From Isoetes taiwanensis (Eukaryota; Streptophyta; Lycopodiopsida; Isoetales; Isoetaceae), in the NCBI GenBank assembly GCA_021234155.1, contig JAJEKV010000110.1:2882338-2946337 (forward strand): a stretch of DNA of 64,000 nucleotides, in the 5' to 3' direction. The position numbers and the translations under genes were made by a program. The notes under the pieces are model-generated. The model saw nothing but the letters and a program-made list of their open reading frames with translations, did not search any database and was not told the origin of the DNA. Shown one piece after another: positions 34,520-46,000 of this stretch. The stretch's first letter is position 1; every line of letters begins with the position of its first letter.

Positions 34520-35112
34520 TGTGACGTTCCATGTATTTATATGGTATACTTATACGTACTATGACACGTCACCAGGGTATAAGTAGATCCTTAAAGGTCC
34601 ATAGGGGATAACTTGGCCTAACCTAAAAGGGTTTTTATTAGCTATGCTAAAATATTAGTGAGTAAATAACCTAAATAACCTAATTAGACTAACTAGGCTA
34701 TTAATTAGTAAAAGTCAGCCATTAGGCAGTGCCACCTGGCCCAAATCAATTGGCCAGGGAGAACTTGCTAAGTTTGAAAGGCAAATTGAGGCCCTACCCC
34801 TAATTCTGCCCCAAATTGATTTGGGAGGAGTTGGAGGTGGGGCAAAATTGGGGTAGGACCCCAATTTGCCCTTCAAACTTACCAAGTTCCCCTGGCCAAT
34901 CGATTTGGGCCAGGTGGCACTGCCTAGTTGGCTGACTGTTGCTAATTAATAACCTAATTAGATTATTTACTCATTAATATTTTAGCATAGCTAATAAAAA
35001 CCCTTTTAGGTTAGCCCAAGTTATCCCCTATGGACCCTTAAAAATCTACTTATATTCTTGTGACGTGTCATAGTATGTATACGTGTACCATATAAATACA
35101 TGGAACGTCACA
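34520..35112. mobile_element. Foldback element with arms of about 250-280 bp
   Basis: The left end tgtgacgttccatgtattta and the right end taaatacatggaacgtcaca are perfect inverses. The similarity continues inward through ataacttgg, cctaaaaggg, the gtgccacctggcc block and the caaattg blocks almost to the centre near 34830. The whole 593 bp could fold into one long hairpin. TTGA is found on both sides and may be a short target duplication. No protein is encoded. Confidence 0.85.
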
Positions 35113-36080
35113 TTGAAGATACATCCTAAGGACTTGGTGAAGGCTTTCCAGTTCATTCTTCTCTAACATGGGTTTACTAGCCTAATGAATCCCTAAAACT
35201 CCAATGCATATTCAGCTTTATTGTGCGTCTGATGTATTTTCACTTCCAATTTCTGTTGTATTTATTGCAGGCATGTCTGCTGTTGGTATGTTTCTTTGGG
35301 ACCACACTACTATCCTCTTTTTGTGCCACATACATCAATTGTAGTTGACCACATCATAGAGTTCTAAATTCACAATTAGGCACTTGTGTGTGTTGAACTT
35401 ATAGTATTGAACTTGCAACTTTTTATATGTTGAAGATGTAACCACCTATAGAGCAACCGATGCTAGAACAACTCTCATCGACCAACTATTTACAAACTAT
35501 AGCAAGGCACCCAGGGGATGCACTTAGTCATAAGGGGGTATGAACATCTGCGTTGGAAGGGTGGTCAAAAACATCCCTAATATACTGATCTTTGGAAGCT
35601 AATTTAACCCCTAATTTTGCCCCTAGATAATAGTGAAAAAAAAACCCCTAATGATAAGTATACAGATACAAAATGGTAAAAAAAAACCCTCTTTATTGCA
35701 CGCACATGTCAAACAATACTGAATCCCTCGGGGCAGGGCAAAGTCGTATTAAGCATTAATGCTAGCTTGAGTTTCGTAAAAGGTGTTGGTAACTACACCA
35801 TATAAATATATTGCAACTAACGTGCTTGCAAAAAATATTAAGGTGCTGCCACTTAAATGCACACACTGTTTCTTTTGTGCATCAACTGTGCTGCTGCCAA
35901 TTAAATGCACACACGGTTTCATTTTATGCATAAACCGCGCGACATTGGCCTAAATCAAATGATGGCCTTGTATTTATTATTGTTTTCTTGACGACATGAT
36001 CTAGATTTAAACTAAGGTTATTGCCAAATTTGCAAATTTCAAGAATTGCACTAGGGCCACAATCATTATAAAGCTAATGG
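35113..36080. other. AT-rich sequence, no gene recognised
   Basis: No coding motif is recognised. A short direct repeat of aaatgcacacac occurs at about 35856 and 35904. Confidence 0.4.
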
Positions 36081-36089
36081 GTGGAAAAC

Positions 36090-36536
36090 GGCTCAGGATA
36101 ATCTTATCCTGGATTGAGGGATCCCGGAGGTGTGATCCCGGAGGACGGCATCCCGGGAGGATGTGTGATCCCGGAGGACGGGATCCCCCTTACTGCGCAG
36201 TAACTTCACAAAAAACTGAACCCTTATAGGGAAAATCAGGGAAATTTTTGTGTGGCTTTTTCTTGCTGGATTCTCCTCCAAATCGGATGGCGCCTGTGCT
36301 AGGGTGGTCGGAATCAGTGGGAGGATAGGATCAGGTATCAGCAGAGGAGGAAGGAGTGTGAGCGCCGCAGCGATGGCGCTGCCCCAATCTTGCCAAAAAA
36401 TGGCCTACGAACTGCGCAGTAGCCTTTAACTGTGCAGTTAACGGCGGGATCCCATCCTCCGGGATCACACGTCCTCCCGGGATTCCGGGATCACACCTCC
36501 GGGATCCCTCAATCCAGGGTAAGATTATCCTGATCC
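36090..36536. mobile_element. MITE with about 100-bp GC-rich TIRs (447 bp)
   Basis: The left end ggctcaggataatcttatcc and the inverse of the right end ggatcaggataatcttaccc match, and the TIRs extend about 100 bp through repeated gatcccggagg units. The flanks gtggaaaac (36081-36089) and atggaaaac (36537-36545) form a 9-bp target duplication with one mismatch. This length fits Mutator-like elements, with hAT as the alternative. No transposase is encoded. Confidence 0.8.
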
Positions 36537-36812
36537 ATGGAAAACCCACTGCCATGTATAATGGTGGGGGCAGGTCCCATTTAGGTGTGTGTCCCATAAG
36601 TTTTTTCTCGTGAACATTAGAAACTCTCTTTGTCTGTCAAGCGTGAATATGCACGTGCAATGCAATAAATATGCATGTCAATAACATGAATATGCACGTG
36701 CAATGCAATTAATATGCATGTCCATAATTCTAATTTATTATGATATTCATATAATTGGTTCGAAGTCCAAATATCCAACATCTCACATGTTTCCATTTTG
36801 TAACTATCTATT

Positions 36813-36960
36813 TTAGTAGTTTTTTTTTTCTTTTTTTTGCATGGTTGGTGGGGCTTGCACCCACCCGCATCTCCCACCCGATGGTAGCCAGTGGGTTTTG
36901 AACCCTGGTGGGGATCATTCCAATCCAAGGCCTTACCACTAGACCACCACCGCGATGGGG
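36813..36960 (-). mobile_element. tRNA-derived SINE
   Basis: On the minus strand there is a box A (tggtctagtggtaagg, complement of 36931-36946) and about 25 bp later a box B core (gggttcaaaaccc, 36893-36905). The spacing is that of a tRNA-type RNA polymerase III promoter. A body of about 60 bp ends in an A-rich tail (complement of 36818-36838). This is the standard SINE layout. It begins near accccatcgcggtggtggtc. Mobilisation would depend on a LINE, several of which are present nearby. Confidence 0.82.
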
Positions 36961-37334
36961 TATTTTGGTTTCTCACATTCTTATCATTTACAATACATCT
37001 CTCTTAGCTCAACATATCCCCTCACACGCACACCCCTCAAAACCCAAACATATATACTTTTTCTGTGATTCCACTCCCTAATTACAATCTAGAACAATTG
37101 TGTAACTCACACAAATCCATTACTAATGAAGCATTGCATTGGCAAATGTTGGAGTTAATAGTGGATCCAAGCCCACTGGTCTAGAACCAAAGAGATGTTT
37201 GTTTTGGCCTTCACCGTCACAATAAATTTCTTGTAAATCTATTCCACTAATTGCTATAGAATATTCTAGTATTCGTATATAATAAAAATTGCTATGCCTT
37301 GCTACAAGATATGCATAATCTTTTGTCCAATAAG

Positions 37335-37395
37335 ATAGAACAAGGTGCTGCGCACGGAGGGTTGCCCTCCGATGGCCCGAGAGTGTCTTTTCATG
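37335..37395 (+). repeat. Short repeat with GC hairpin, copy 1
   Basis: The segment caaggtgctgcgcacggagg continues into a hairpin cggagggttgccctccg (37355-37371) with a 7-bp stem and ttg loop. A related copy lies at 42225-42285 and differs in the stem by a compensatory pair. Confidence 0.8.
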
Positions 37396-37826
37396 TTTCT
37401 TGTTGTCATTTCATTTTCATGGTTTTTGTTGGGTCATTTGAAGTGTCAGGGGTTATTAATGGTTTGAACGGGGGGTTTTGTTTTATACTTATGACTTGAG
37501 ATCCCTGATATGAGATATTTTTTTGCCCATGCTTAACATACCTTGTAGACAATTCCATGAAAGACAGAGGTTTTAATAATAACTTGAGCTGCATAGTTAA
37601 CTTTTGCTATTGAAGTTGAAGTTAAGAAGAACTTGAGTTGCACAAAGTTTAAGACTCAAAGGAAGCATTCTAGAATCTATTCACTTCAAATGCTTCTAAT
37701 GTATCTGGTTCACAGTCGTCATCTGTTCTGTTGACAGGACCATCCTTACCTTCACAAGCCATGATTCTTATTACATCCTTGCGGTACTTTTGAGTAATGA
37801 AACTAATTTTATCGACATGGCTTCTT

Positions 37827-37868
37827 GGTTCAAGTGCTTCTAATAAGGAAGAAGGAAGCACTTGAACC
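37827..37868. repeat. Perfect 14-bp inverted repeat
   Basis: Arms ggttcaagtgcttc (37827-37840) and gaagcacttgaacc (37855-37868) are separated by 14 bp. It could form a small hairpin; no other feature links it to an RNA gene. Confidence 0.7.
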
Positions 37869-38288
37869 ATGTGATAAGCATTTTAGACAGGTAAAAAATC
37901 CCAAAGCAGGGTACAAATTTCCAATGTAATCCAGCTGCAAATTAGTGCTGTTGTGGTGTTGTGCCAATCATAGTTTATTTTCCCCAAATGCCTTAGGCAT
38001 AGTTTATTTCCCCCAAATGCCTTAGGTTCAAGACCTGGAGTAATTTTGCAACAGACATTTCGGGTCTATTGTTTCTCTCTGATTTGATCTATATAAAAAA
38101 TGTGAGATATCAAGAACTTTCATCAATAATCAAGATCCGAGCTGAGACAGACTTCTATACGACTTTGTTGTATTCTAAATAATTGAAGCTAAAAGACGAA
38201 CTGTAGCTCTAGATGCCTAACGTACTTAGAAAGGTACTTTAAAGAAAATGCCATAATGTAGAAATGGGCCAAGTCCCACTAAGTCCCA

Positions 38289-38560
38289 CTACAACCAGTA
38301 GCTAACAGAACATCTAGTAGCTAACAGAGCATCTTTAGAGGAAGACGCACCTTTCATTATGGTCATCGAGAAAAAAAGGTCAACAATTATGCAATAAGAT
38401 GTACGATAAATGAGTGGATACGCAACTGGCAGCATTACTTGCGATATCCAAGGAATAAAAATCCAACTAGGAACTCTCTCAAAATATGCCATAAATGATG
38501 CATGGGTTTCTTTGAACTGATTGGATGTAAATAATGCATGGGTTTCTTTGGACTGACCGG
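38289..38560 (-). pseudogene. Possible PIKK-family (FAT region) fragment
   Basis: The minus-strand frame contains FMAYFERVPSWIFIPWISQVM followed by AYPLIYRTSY. The PSW-x-F-x-x-WISQ and AYPLIYRT pieces recall the FAT-region helices of large PI3K-like kinases, nearest from memory to DNA-PKcs or related members. The identification rests on about 30 residues. A partial duplication (ggtttctttgaactgattgg and ggtttctttggactgaccgg, about 38505 and 38539) further disturbs the segment. It lies on the same strand and about 0.7 kb downstream of the synthetase fragment, so it may belong to the same composite. Confidence 0.3.
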
Positions 38561-39233
38561 TCATGAAGGATTCGAGAAATGCCATGATGGGTGTTCAAAG
38601 AGCTATCAGATGCTAGGGCTTCCATAGTATGTGCGACAATGAAGTTGAGCAGGTCTATTTAGCAAGAGATAGAATAAAGAGATATTTTATTTCGACCATC
38701 TGTCTAGTCATAAGACAATGTACAATCCAATGTACCTTCTTAGTTTTTTAATTCCCTATTATCCAAGTCCGTATGTTCTGAGTGCCTCATCTTCTTTCAG
38801 TAACTTCCCTCCTCTCATATCAAAAGAAGAACTGTTAAAACAGTGCAAGATTTCGAGCTATATGGCATATGAGTCCCTTGTGACAACTGCTGCTTGTGTA
38901 TGTGGAAGAACACTAGTATAGCCTCGGCTTGGAATCCTCCTTTATGCTCTCGACTCCAGCAGCAGCAATATCTGCTTGCCACTTGTGCATGAACTCTGAT
39001 TCCAGTTGATGCTCCTCGCCAACAGGATTTTGTCTCATCTCTTAAGGCATAGCAATGTTAAGAACCCTGCACATATTGACAATGCTATTAGCATGGGATG
39101 TTTTACTGTGTTGAAGCAAGCTTTCCTATGCTGACATGATAATGAAGTTTGCAATATCCATATATTTTTCTTGAAATAATGCCAAGTTTTTTATTGATAA
39201 TCTTATGATTATTGGGCATTAGACGCACCTTTG

Positions 39234-40098
39234 CTCGTGTTTGGAATACCTTTGCAACATCAGGATTCATGATCATGTCCATATATCTGGAAAGAATGTT
39301 TCAAAGTGAAAAGATGCAAACGGTTTTAGGAAATAAGATGTTTTGTTAAGTTAATGAATTGGTTTTCATGCCTGCTCGGCCCAAAAAGATTTTTTATTTA
39401 TACTTCTGTAGGGGCAAAAATGAGAACTTGAAAGTTTCCTAAGATTTTTTACCTCAATATGGGAAATCAGAATGTAATAATCTGAAGAGCTTCCATCCAC
39501 ATTTCAGCAGTTATTAAATGAAGTAGCAATAACAGACAAGAGCGTATTACTGACCTTTGGCGATACCTCTTTTCTATATCAGTCAATCCATGCCACTTAT
39601 CCGGTAAGGGAAGAAGTGATTTAGTGAGAATGACGACTTCGGTGGTGCATATAGACAGTTCCCCTGCACAGATATGGAATTGAAGTTCCGTTAGCATGTC
39701 AATATCAAAATCCAGGCCACCCACAAAATCTCCTATATCCATCTATGTTTTCAGCTGGTCAAACTTAGCTTCCTCCATTTTAGTTTTCTCACAATACAGC
39801 TGTAGAAAACCAATGTTGCAAAGGTAATTTCATGCAAAATTATAGCAATTATGGAAAGCTGAAAATTACCTGGATTGAAGGCGAATCATCACGCAGAGTT
39901 AAAAATTCAAGCTTCGCAAAACACCCGTCGGGCAACAATTCTCCCTGCAACTGATACATGATCTTCATCCCCATTTGCCTCTAACCCATTCCCCAAATGC
40001 ATGTATTTTTCTTGAAGGTCAATGGCTTTGTGTGTTCGTTTCCATGAGCCTTTCCGAAAAGGTTCCTATTTGAACTTCCATTTTCCAGAAGACATGGA
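39234..40098 (-). pseudogene. Organellar-type lysyl-tRNA synthetase fragment, multi-exon
   Basis: Class II lysyl-tRNA synthetase charges tRNA-Lys; the sequence is closest to the bacterial-type plastid/mitochondrial enzyme of plants. In minus-strand order: THKAIDLQEKYMHLGNG, DHVSVAGRIVARRVF (start of the OB-fold), AKLEFLTLRDDSPSIQ and a GT donor at about 39880; then LYCEKTKMEEAKFDQLKT with a TAG before MDIGDFVGG; then, after an acceptor, [37 protein letters not shown]; then exon YMDMIMNPDVAKVFQTRAK at 39292-39234. A frameshift sits between ARRVF and AKLEF. The catalytic core (motifs 2 and 3) is absent. Conserved exon borders show it came from genomic DNA, not mRNA. Confidence 0.88.
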
Positions 40099-40142
40099 CA
40101 AAGTGAAGCTCTTTGAGAGAATTTACAAACGGTTTCTTGCCC

Positions 40143-41070
40143 TTAAAATGGCCACCCTCCGTCTGCATCAAGGGAACTATGCATATTAACATTGTCCATG
40201 TCCCAGATCTTTACAGAAAAGTCATCTCCTGCAGCAAGAAAGCGATTGCGAGTGGTGTCAAATTGCACTATAGTTGGAGAGCGTTTGCGAAATCCATTAT
40301 AAGTTCGCTTGATTGCTCCTTCACTCTCATTCCATTCCACCAGGTGAGATTCCCCTTCTTTGCTTGTGCCACATGAAAAAAGCCCGATGATTTACAGCTA
40401 GAATTATTAATATATTGACAGCCACGATAAGATATGTAGCATATTTTAGAAAATTTTGACATGACGTTAACGTCAAAAAATGGTACCTTGTTCCATCTGC
40501 ACTATATGCCATTGTCGTGCACCACCGACCAGGAGCATCATAGTCTACTCTAGACCCATGGTTATCATATAGCCAAGCTTTAATTTTGCCATCAAGTGCT
40601 GTTGAGAAAATGAACTGGCAATAGAACACCAAATGAGTATCTATATTAACAAGCATTCAATGGTTGGGCAATGGGATTAGAGGAAAAATTCAGACCTGAA
40701 TATTTTCTTTATGGTGAGGACAGACAGATTATACTGCTGCTTCATGACCTTCAAAGGTATGTTGTTTCCATCCAGTCATGGCATCCCATACCTGCAACAT
40801 TAAACAGATCTTCATGAGGCCAGCGTACACACAGATGTTATGTATATATTAAAAAAAAAAAAAAAACCAGACCCTGATTGTCTTGTCATCTCCACATTGC
40901 TTGTTTGGGTGTGAAAACTTACCAAGCAAGGATCCATCCGGGCTCCAAACAGTCCTGTTAACTCCAACTGTGGGGTCTTTCACAAATACATTCTGGATCA
41001 TTGCTTCTTGCCCTATTTCAAAGCCACTTTCCTTCGAGGTATCAACCTGCCCTAAAACGTGGAGAGGGTG
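40143..41070 (-). pseudogene. TOPLESS/TPR corepressor WD40 fragment, multi-exon
   Basis: TOPLESS proteins are plant corepressors that link EAR-motif repressors to gene silencing. In minus-strand order: VFVKDPTVGVNRTVWSPDGS near 40940; SHPNKQ joined directly to CGDDKTIRVW (a few residues lost) near 40900; VWDAMTGWKQHTFEGHEAA, a TAA where family members have Tyr, then SVCPHHKENIQ near 40715; FIFSTALDGKIKAWLYDN, SRVDYDAPGRWCTTMAYSAD; then SHLVEWNESEGAIKRTYNGF, VQFDTTRNRFLAAGDDFSVK, IWDMDN and DADGG. The N-terminal LisH/CTLH part is missing. The stop and deletion make it nonfunctional. Introns are kept. It ends at 40143 and synthetase sequence is recognisable from about 40098 on the same strand. 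Confidence 0.9.
40850..40866. repeat. Homopolymer A tract
   Basis: A run of about 17 A residues in an intron-like gap of the TOPLESS-like fragment; it reads as T on the pseudogene strand. Confidence 0.8.
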
Positions 41071-41326
41071 AGAGACCCTGCTTCGTCTTCAAACAAAGAA
41101 CAAAGACGGTACTACAACAACCTTTAGCAGCGGGCTTCAGTATCAACAGACTCCAGAACCCAGATGCGGTATCAGAAGTCTTATGTCCACCAGCTTGGAG
41201 ATTTGTTTGAAAAGCCAGGAATGCTGCAGATTGATGGCTGGCGATGGAGAAAGAATTGGAAGAAGAGCATTTTACCAACGCCAGAACGCCGGTTACCCGG
41301 TTTCGAGAGTGGCTGCTCAACCAAAT

Positions 41327-41462
41327 GACCGCCAGTTTACAGACAATAGTGGGTTTTTAGCAGTCATTAGTATATTTCGGGTATATACTGAGATATACTT
41401 GGGATATGCCAAAAGCCCACATAAACAAGGGTTTGCCCCCCTAGGGGCAACCCAAAAAGATC
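41327..41462 (+). repeat. Hairpin-ended repeat, copy 1
   Basis: Starts gaccgccagtttacag, has a tatatactgagatatac centre and ends ataaacaagggtttgccccc ctaggggcaaccc, a GC hairpin. It is about 135 bp and similar to 46814-46945 and, more distantly, 42893-43040. No pol III boxes are visible. Confidence 0.8.
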
Positions 41463-42224
41463 CTTGGAGCATTATTGAGTGTCAACGCAAAAGTGCTTAA
41501 AAAAGCACTCAATATTCCTAGTATTAGATTCGCCATGGTAGACCTCCATTACGGCGTAACTTGAGTTTCGTCATTGTGCCATATTGTTATAACCGCAACC
41601 ATTCACATTGAAGACCTTGCCACATAAGTGTACCGTTGGCTTCCAATGAATATGCTAGAGCATTTTTTTTCTTATGGTTTATAGCTTTTAGAGGTTGTGG
41701 AAAATGGCCACAAGTAGAAATGAACGGGATATAAATTAGTACTGAATGGAACAGATCTAAGTACTCAAGAGCTCTTATCGACGGAGTCTTTTGGCACCTC
41801 GATGTCAACTCATCACAGTTCGTCGATCGAAGTGATACGTGGGTTTAGAACGCAAGTGCGGATTCTTGAGTTGTGGTTGTCTATCCACCTACAATTCTTT
41901 TTATTGCAATCTTGTTAAAAGCTACAACTATTGCCCTATAGGCATAGTTAGATGCTGTGGACGAGGAGGCAACGAGGAAGACAAAGAGCACCAAGGAAGC
42001 ATGTCGATAATGCTATGTGATAAATTAAGATTGCAATGGTATATGCAATGGTATCTCATACCAGGTTCATTACTTTGGCTTTGGTGGTACTATTTTGAAG
42101 ATTTTGCCACGAGAGCGGATCCGCATCATTTTAAGGACATGGGCAACACATGGGCAACTCCAAAGTCCAAGCAAGCCGAGCGTCTTATTTAACAACCACG
42201 ATGATGTTTGATCCAGCATGAAAT

Positions 42225-42285
42225 ATAAACAAGGTGCTGCGCACAGAGGGTTGCCCTCTGGTGGCCTGAGGGTGTGTTTGCTTGT
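42225..42285 (+). repeat. Short repeat with GC hairpin, copy 2
   Basis: Related to 37335-37395: caaggtgctgcgcacagagg leads into hairpin cagagggttgccctctg (42244-42260). Against copy 1, one stem pair is changed from G-C to A-T on both sides. Confidence 0.8.
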
Positions 42286-42892
42286 TTTTCTTTTTTTTGT
42301 TGTTGTTTTTATCTTCTAAAACATCCACAACAGTTCCAAGACTTAGATATAGCAACTTTAGGAATCATAGCCATATATAAGCATTGATGCAGGGGGTGCG
42401 GTGCAGTTTCTATATTTTAAGTTTGGACTGATGGATAGCCAAGACCAAGAGTGCTAATCTAGAATTTCATTAATATGGTGTAAGAATGGTATCAATATGA
42501 TGTAAGAGTGCTTGAGTCGTAACTTATTGTCTAGATATGTTGTTGGATTCCTATAGCTCAAGTTTGAGATGTAATCACTTGCATAATCTCTAGCTTATAG
42601 TTAGAGGGAATGATGCAATATCCTTACAAAATAAATTTCTAAGCATGTTGAAATAGAACATGGCCACCTTACTTAGTGACTATACATGGAGTTGTTTACC
42701 ATGATGTGTAAAAGTTTGTGCATGGGGAGTTAGTTAATGGGTCCATATATAATGTTCATAATCAATCCTATAGGCTTGAAATAACATAGAGTACGTATGA
42801 GAGCTATAGTAGAACATGGATGTTCAACCAAACTAGGAACATAACATCTGCTTTTCCAAAAGGGAAGTGAAAAAGGAATCATGACACCTGCG

Positions 42893-43045
42893 ATTGCGAC
42901 CGGCAATTTACCTCCAATAGTAGATTTGGAGCAGTCACAAGGCATATCACAAGGTATATCCGAGTATATACTGGCATATACCCAGTATATGCCCAATATC
43001 CACACAAGCCAGGGTTTGCCTTTTAGAGGCAAACAGAAAGGACAA
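42893..43045 (+). repeat. Hairpin-ended repeat, divergent copy 2
   Basis: Shares cgaccggcaatttac, agtatatactgg and agggtttgcc with the copies at 41.3 and 46.8 kb. Its terminal hairpin is gtttgccttttagaggcaaac, which keeps an 8-bp stem although the bases differ from the other copies. Confidence 0.7.
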
Positions 43046-46000
43046 AGGTGTCATGCTGGATAACGAGCGATCAAAAATCCAGAAGATGGTCTTGCAAAAA
43101 AATAGTTCAAATCGTTCTTGTTATAAAACTGTCTCGAGCAGAATGCACAACAACAAACAGACCAAACAACTAAATTCAACTATGATCGATTGTTTTTCTG
43201 CAAGAAAAAGGCTCTTAGATCTATGTCCAACTGGAGAAGAAAAAAGCAAAGCTGCTTTCTACATGCAGAATCAAAAGAGAACCATTTTTGAAGTTTCTAA
43301 ATCATTGTTGAAAGCTTACAGAAACTAGTTGGTATGTGCATTCATTAGCCCTGCATTTTTGCACATAAATTTCGTAATCAGATTAGATTTATAGCTTGAA
43401 TTTGAGATCAAATCCAGTTAAATGACTGAAATCTAATGTATGAAGGAACCATGGAATTCAAGACGTCGGATTCATACTTGAACGGAATAACAAGTTTAGA
43501 AAGTCGTAATTAAGCATGAGCCCCCGTAATTCTGAATTTAACCTAATCTTCGCGGCTAAAGTAACAGCTCAAAATTAAGGGCACTTTTGACAAATAATAA
43601 AATTACAGGGGCACTTTGACAAATACGCAAGATGGGCATTTTAAAAATTTTCTCAAATAAATATTATGATGCCCAAAAGGGAATGCCACTTAAACCTTGC
43701 TGACGTATCTTATCAAACAATCCATTGGGCCTATTGGGCTTAAAATCTCTTTTTACTTTTTGCTTCTACTTGGATTCTTCCCAGATGCCTATTAAATCTC
43801 CTCACAAAGTCCCTATGCTTTAAATCCTTCCAATGTCATTGCAAGACATTGGGCCTTATGGCAGCATATATATCCAATACCATTGCAAAGCTTTTGGCCT
43901 CAAATCATCCCTTGAGCATGGTGAGAGAGGAAGATATGGCAAAGCATATATGTATATCTTTGCTCAAATTTTTACATTTTTCCCAAGTTTTTTTTGCTCT
44001 CTAGTCCGGTACATTGCTTCAATTTGTTATCACCTTCTATTCCGGTTTTGAGCACAACGGGGCTATATTGAAGCGGTTAGCATTAACTATAGGTTGTGTT
44101 GAAGAAGCTAGCATTGCTCATAAATAGCATCAAAATGCAGCAGCTATGTCAAAGTAGTTACCGTTAACTATGGATCAGATTCGCTCATAAAGAACATCAA
44201 AACTAAGCCCATTCTTGGAAGGACATTATTTTGTTGTTATCTAAAATGTAAATAGAAACTGGTACCGTTTATGTGTTCGCCATCGCTTGTTTGAGAATGT
44301 TTTGTTTGTGTTATTGTGCTTAAATTTCGTTAATTGAAAAGCATTTGAATTAGCAAAATAAGGTAAGAAATCTTATGTTCTTGATTTGACAATATGCAAC
44401 AAGCTACTTGCATAATCCAGTTTTGCAACATAATGGAGGGGCAACATGTATCCGGTGATCCTCTCGATGGCCGCGCTAATTGGCCTTCAAGAACCTCCAA
44501 TGCTTACTAAATGCTCCTTCCTTAGTGCAATTGCAAGCTAGTCTAGAGGTATCTTCAATGTCCTGTTGACTCGTGTATTCTTAATTTGTTGCAGACTTTG
44601 TCAACGTCTTTCATCCCATAGGGATTGGACGAGATGATAGATTGTTAACAGATCCAACGCCTTCTTTGCTATTATTTTGAATCCTTCTTTACTTAAAGAT
44701 TACCTTCCCTCCATGTCGGTTTTCAAGAGATCTTTCACATGATCCGCAAATGACCATCCTTAATCCCTTCATTACCTTTGCCTCCTTTTCACCTTTACCT
44801 TTTTGTAATCTCTCCCATGTGTCATCATTTGCTATATCCATCCTTCTTTTTGCAGCCTTCAAAATTTGATGCTTTTTCTCTCATCTTTCCTTTCAAGTCA
44901 TGTGCATCATTATTTGTTCTCGCACTTCATAAAAAAATCTCGTGAGTCTCGCCAGGTTCCTTCCCCTTATCAAGTAAATGAGTGAGACCCAATTTCTCGA
45001 TGAATTGTCCTCCCCGTCTATTGGTACTACCAATGTACATCCCCTGGTTTCTCCATCTCTCCAGATGATCCCGCTTCAACGGCATCCGCAAGTGGATCAT
45101 ATTGTTCCCTCCAACTATACAAGAACCGCCTATGTTCTACAAACCCTTCCTCCATTGTGCATGAATTATTAACACAATAGTCTTTTTTCGTTGGGTGTGA
45201 TATTGCTGACCGGTCAACATCCGACCTTTGAAATGGATTAGCATGCTCAGCATCTGTTCCACCATGGATGATCCAAATGACCTACATCCTAGATGTCCGG
45301 GCCAATCTTCCATTGGTATACTTTGCTCTTCATCTTCATATGGTGGCTTCGGCTTGGTTCACAAACAGATACGTAATTATGTAACCTATATTTATGGCCC
45401 GGACTATACTCCAAACGACCCGGTAGAACATGAGAACGCATTCGCCTTGAATTGGCAATATGTGGCAAGTGCGTAAGGTTTTGCACCTCCCCGCATCTAG
45501 CTCGGGTTCCATATATGGTGGTTTTTGTACCGTGAATCGTGATTCAAGCTTGGGATCACCGTAGCTCTTGCCTACAACATCATTAAATGCTTCATGTTTT
45601 TCATACCATCCAAATGCCTTGTGTGGCATCCCCGCTCCCGCTCCTAGGTGAATGATCTTTGAAAAACAACATTTCAACTGTAAAGGGTATACAACTATGA
45701 ACAGTCTAATTATTACAGCTGCTGTCGACTAAGCCAACAAGCATTTACTGAGCCCCTGGTTTATGAATAGCTTTAGATCGCCCCGCCAAGGATCACCAGC
45801 AAAACATGAATGCAAAATAAAACCTTAAGTGTAAACAACCGCCGAACCTCGCTTCAACACATCCCGCTTAACGCCATCCGCCGCAAGCCCAACATTGCCG
45901 ATGCCTTACTTCAAATGCTACATCCGGGGACATAGTATCAAATGCTCATTTCATGATAAGGCACAAGACAAGAGAGAACATACCAACCGAATGTAACTAA

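Noticed and set aside
45336-45677. 113-codon minus-strand open frame
   Set aside because: No domain or splice context; other frames on both strands are of similar length in this stretch.
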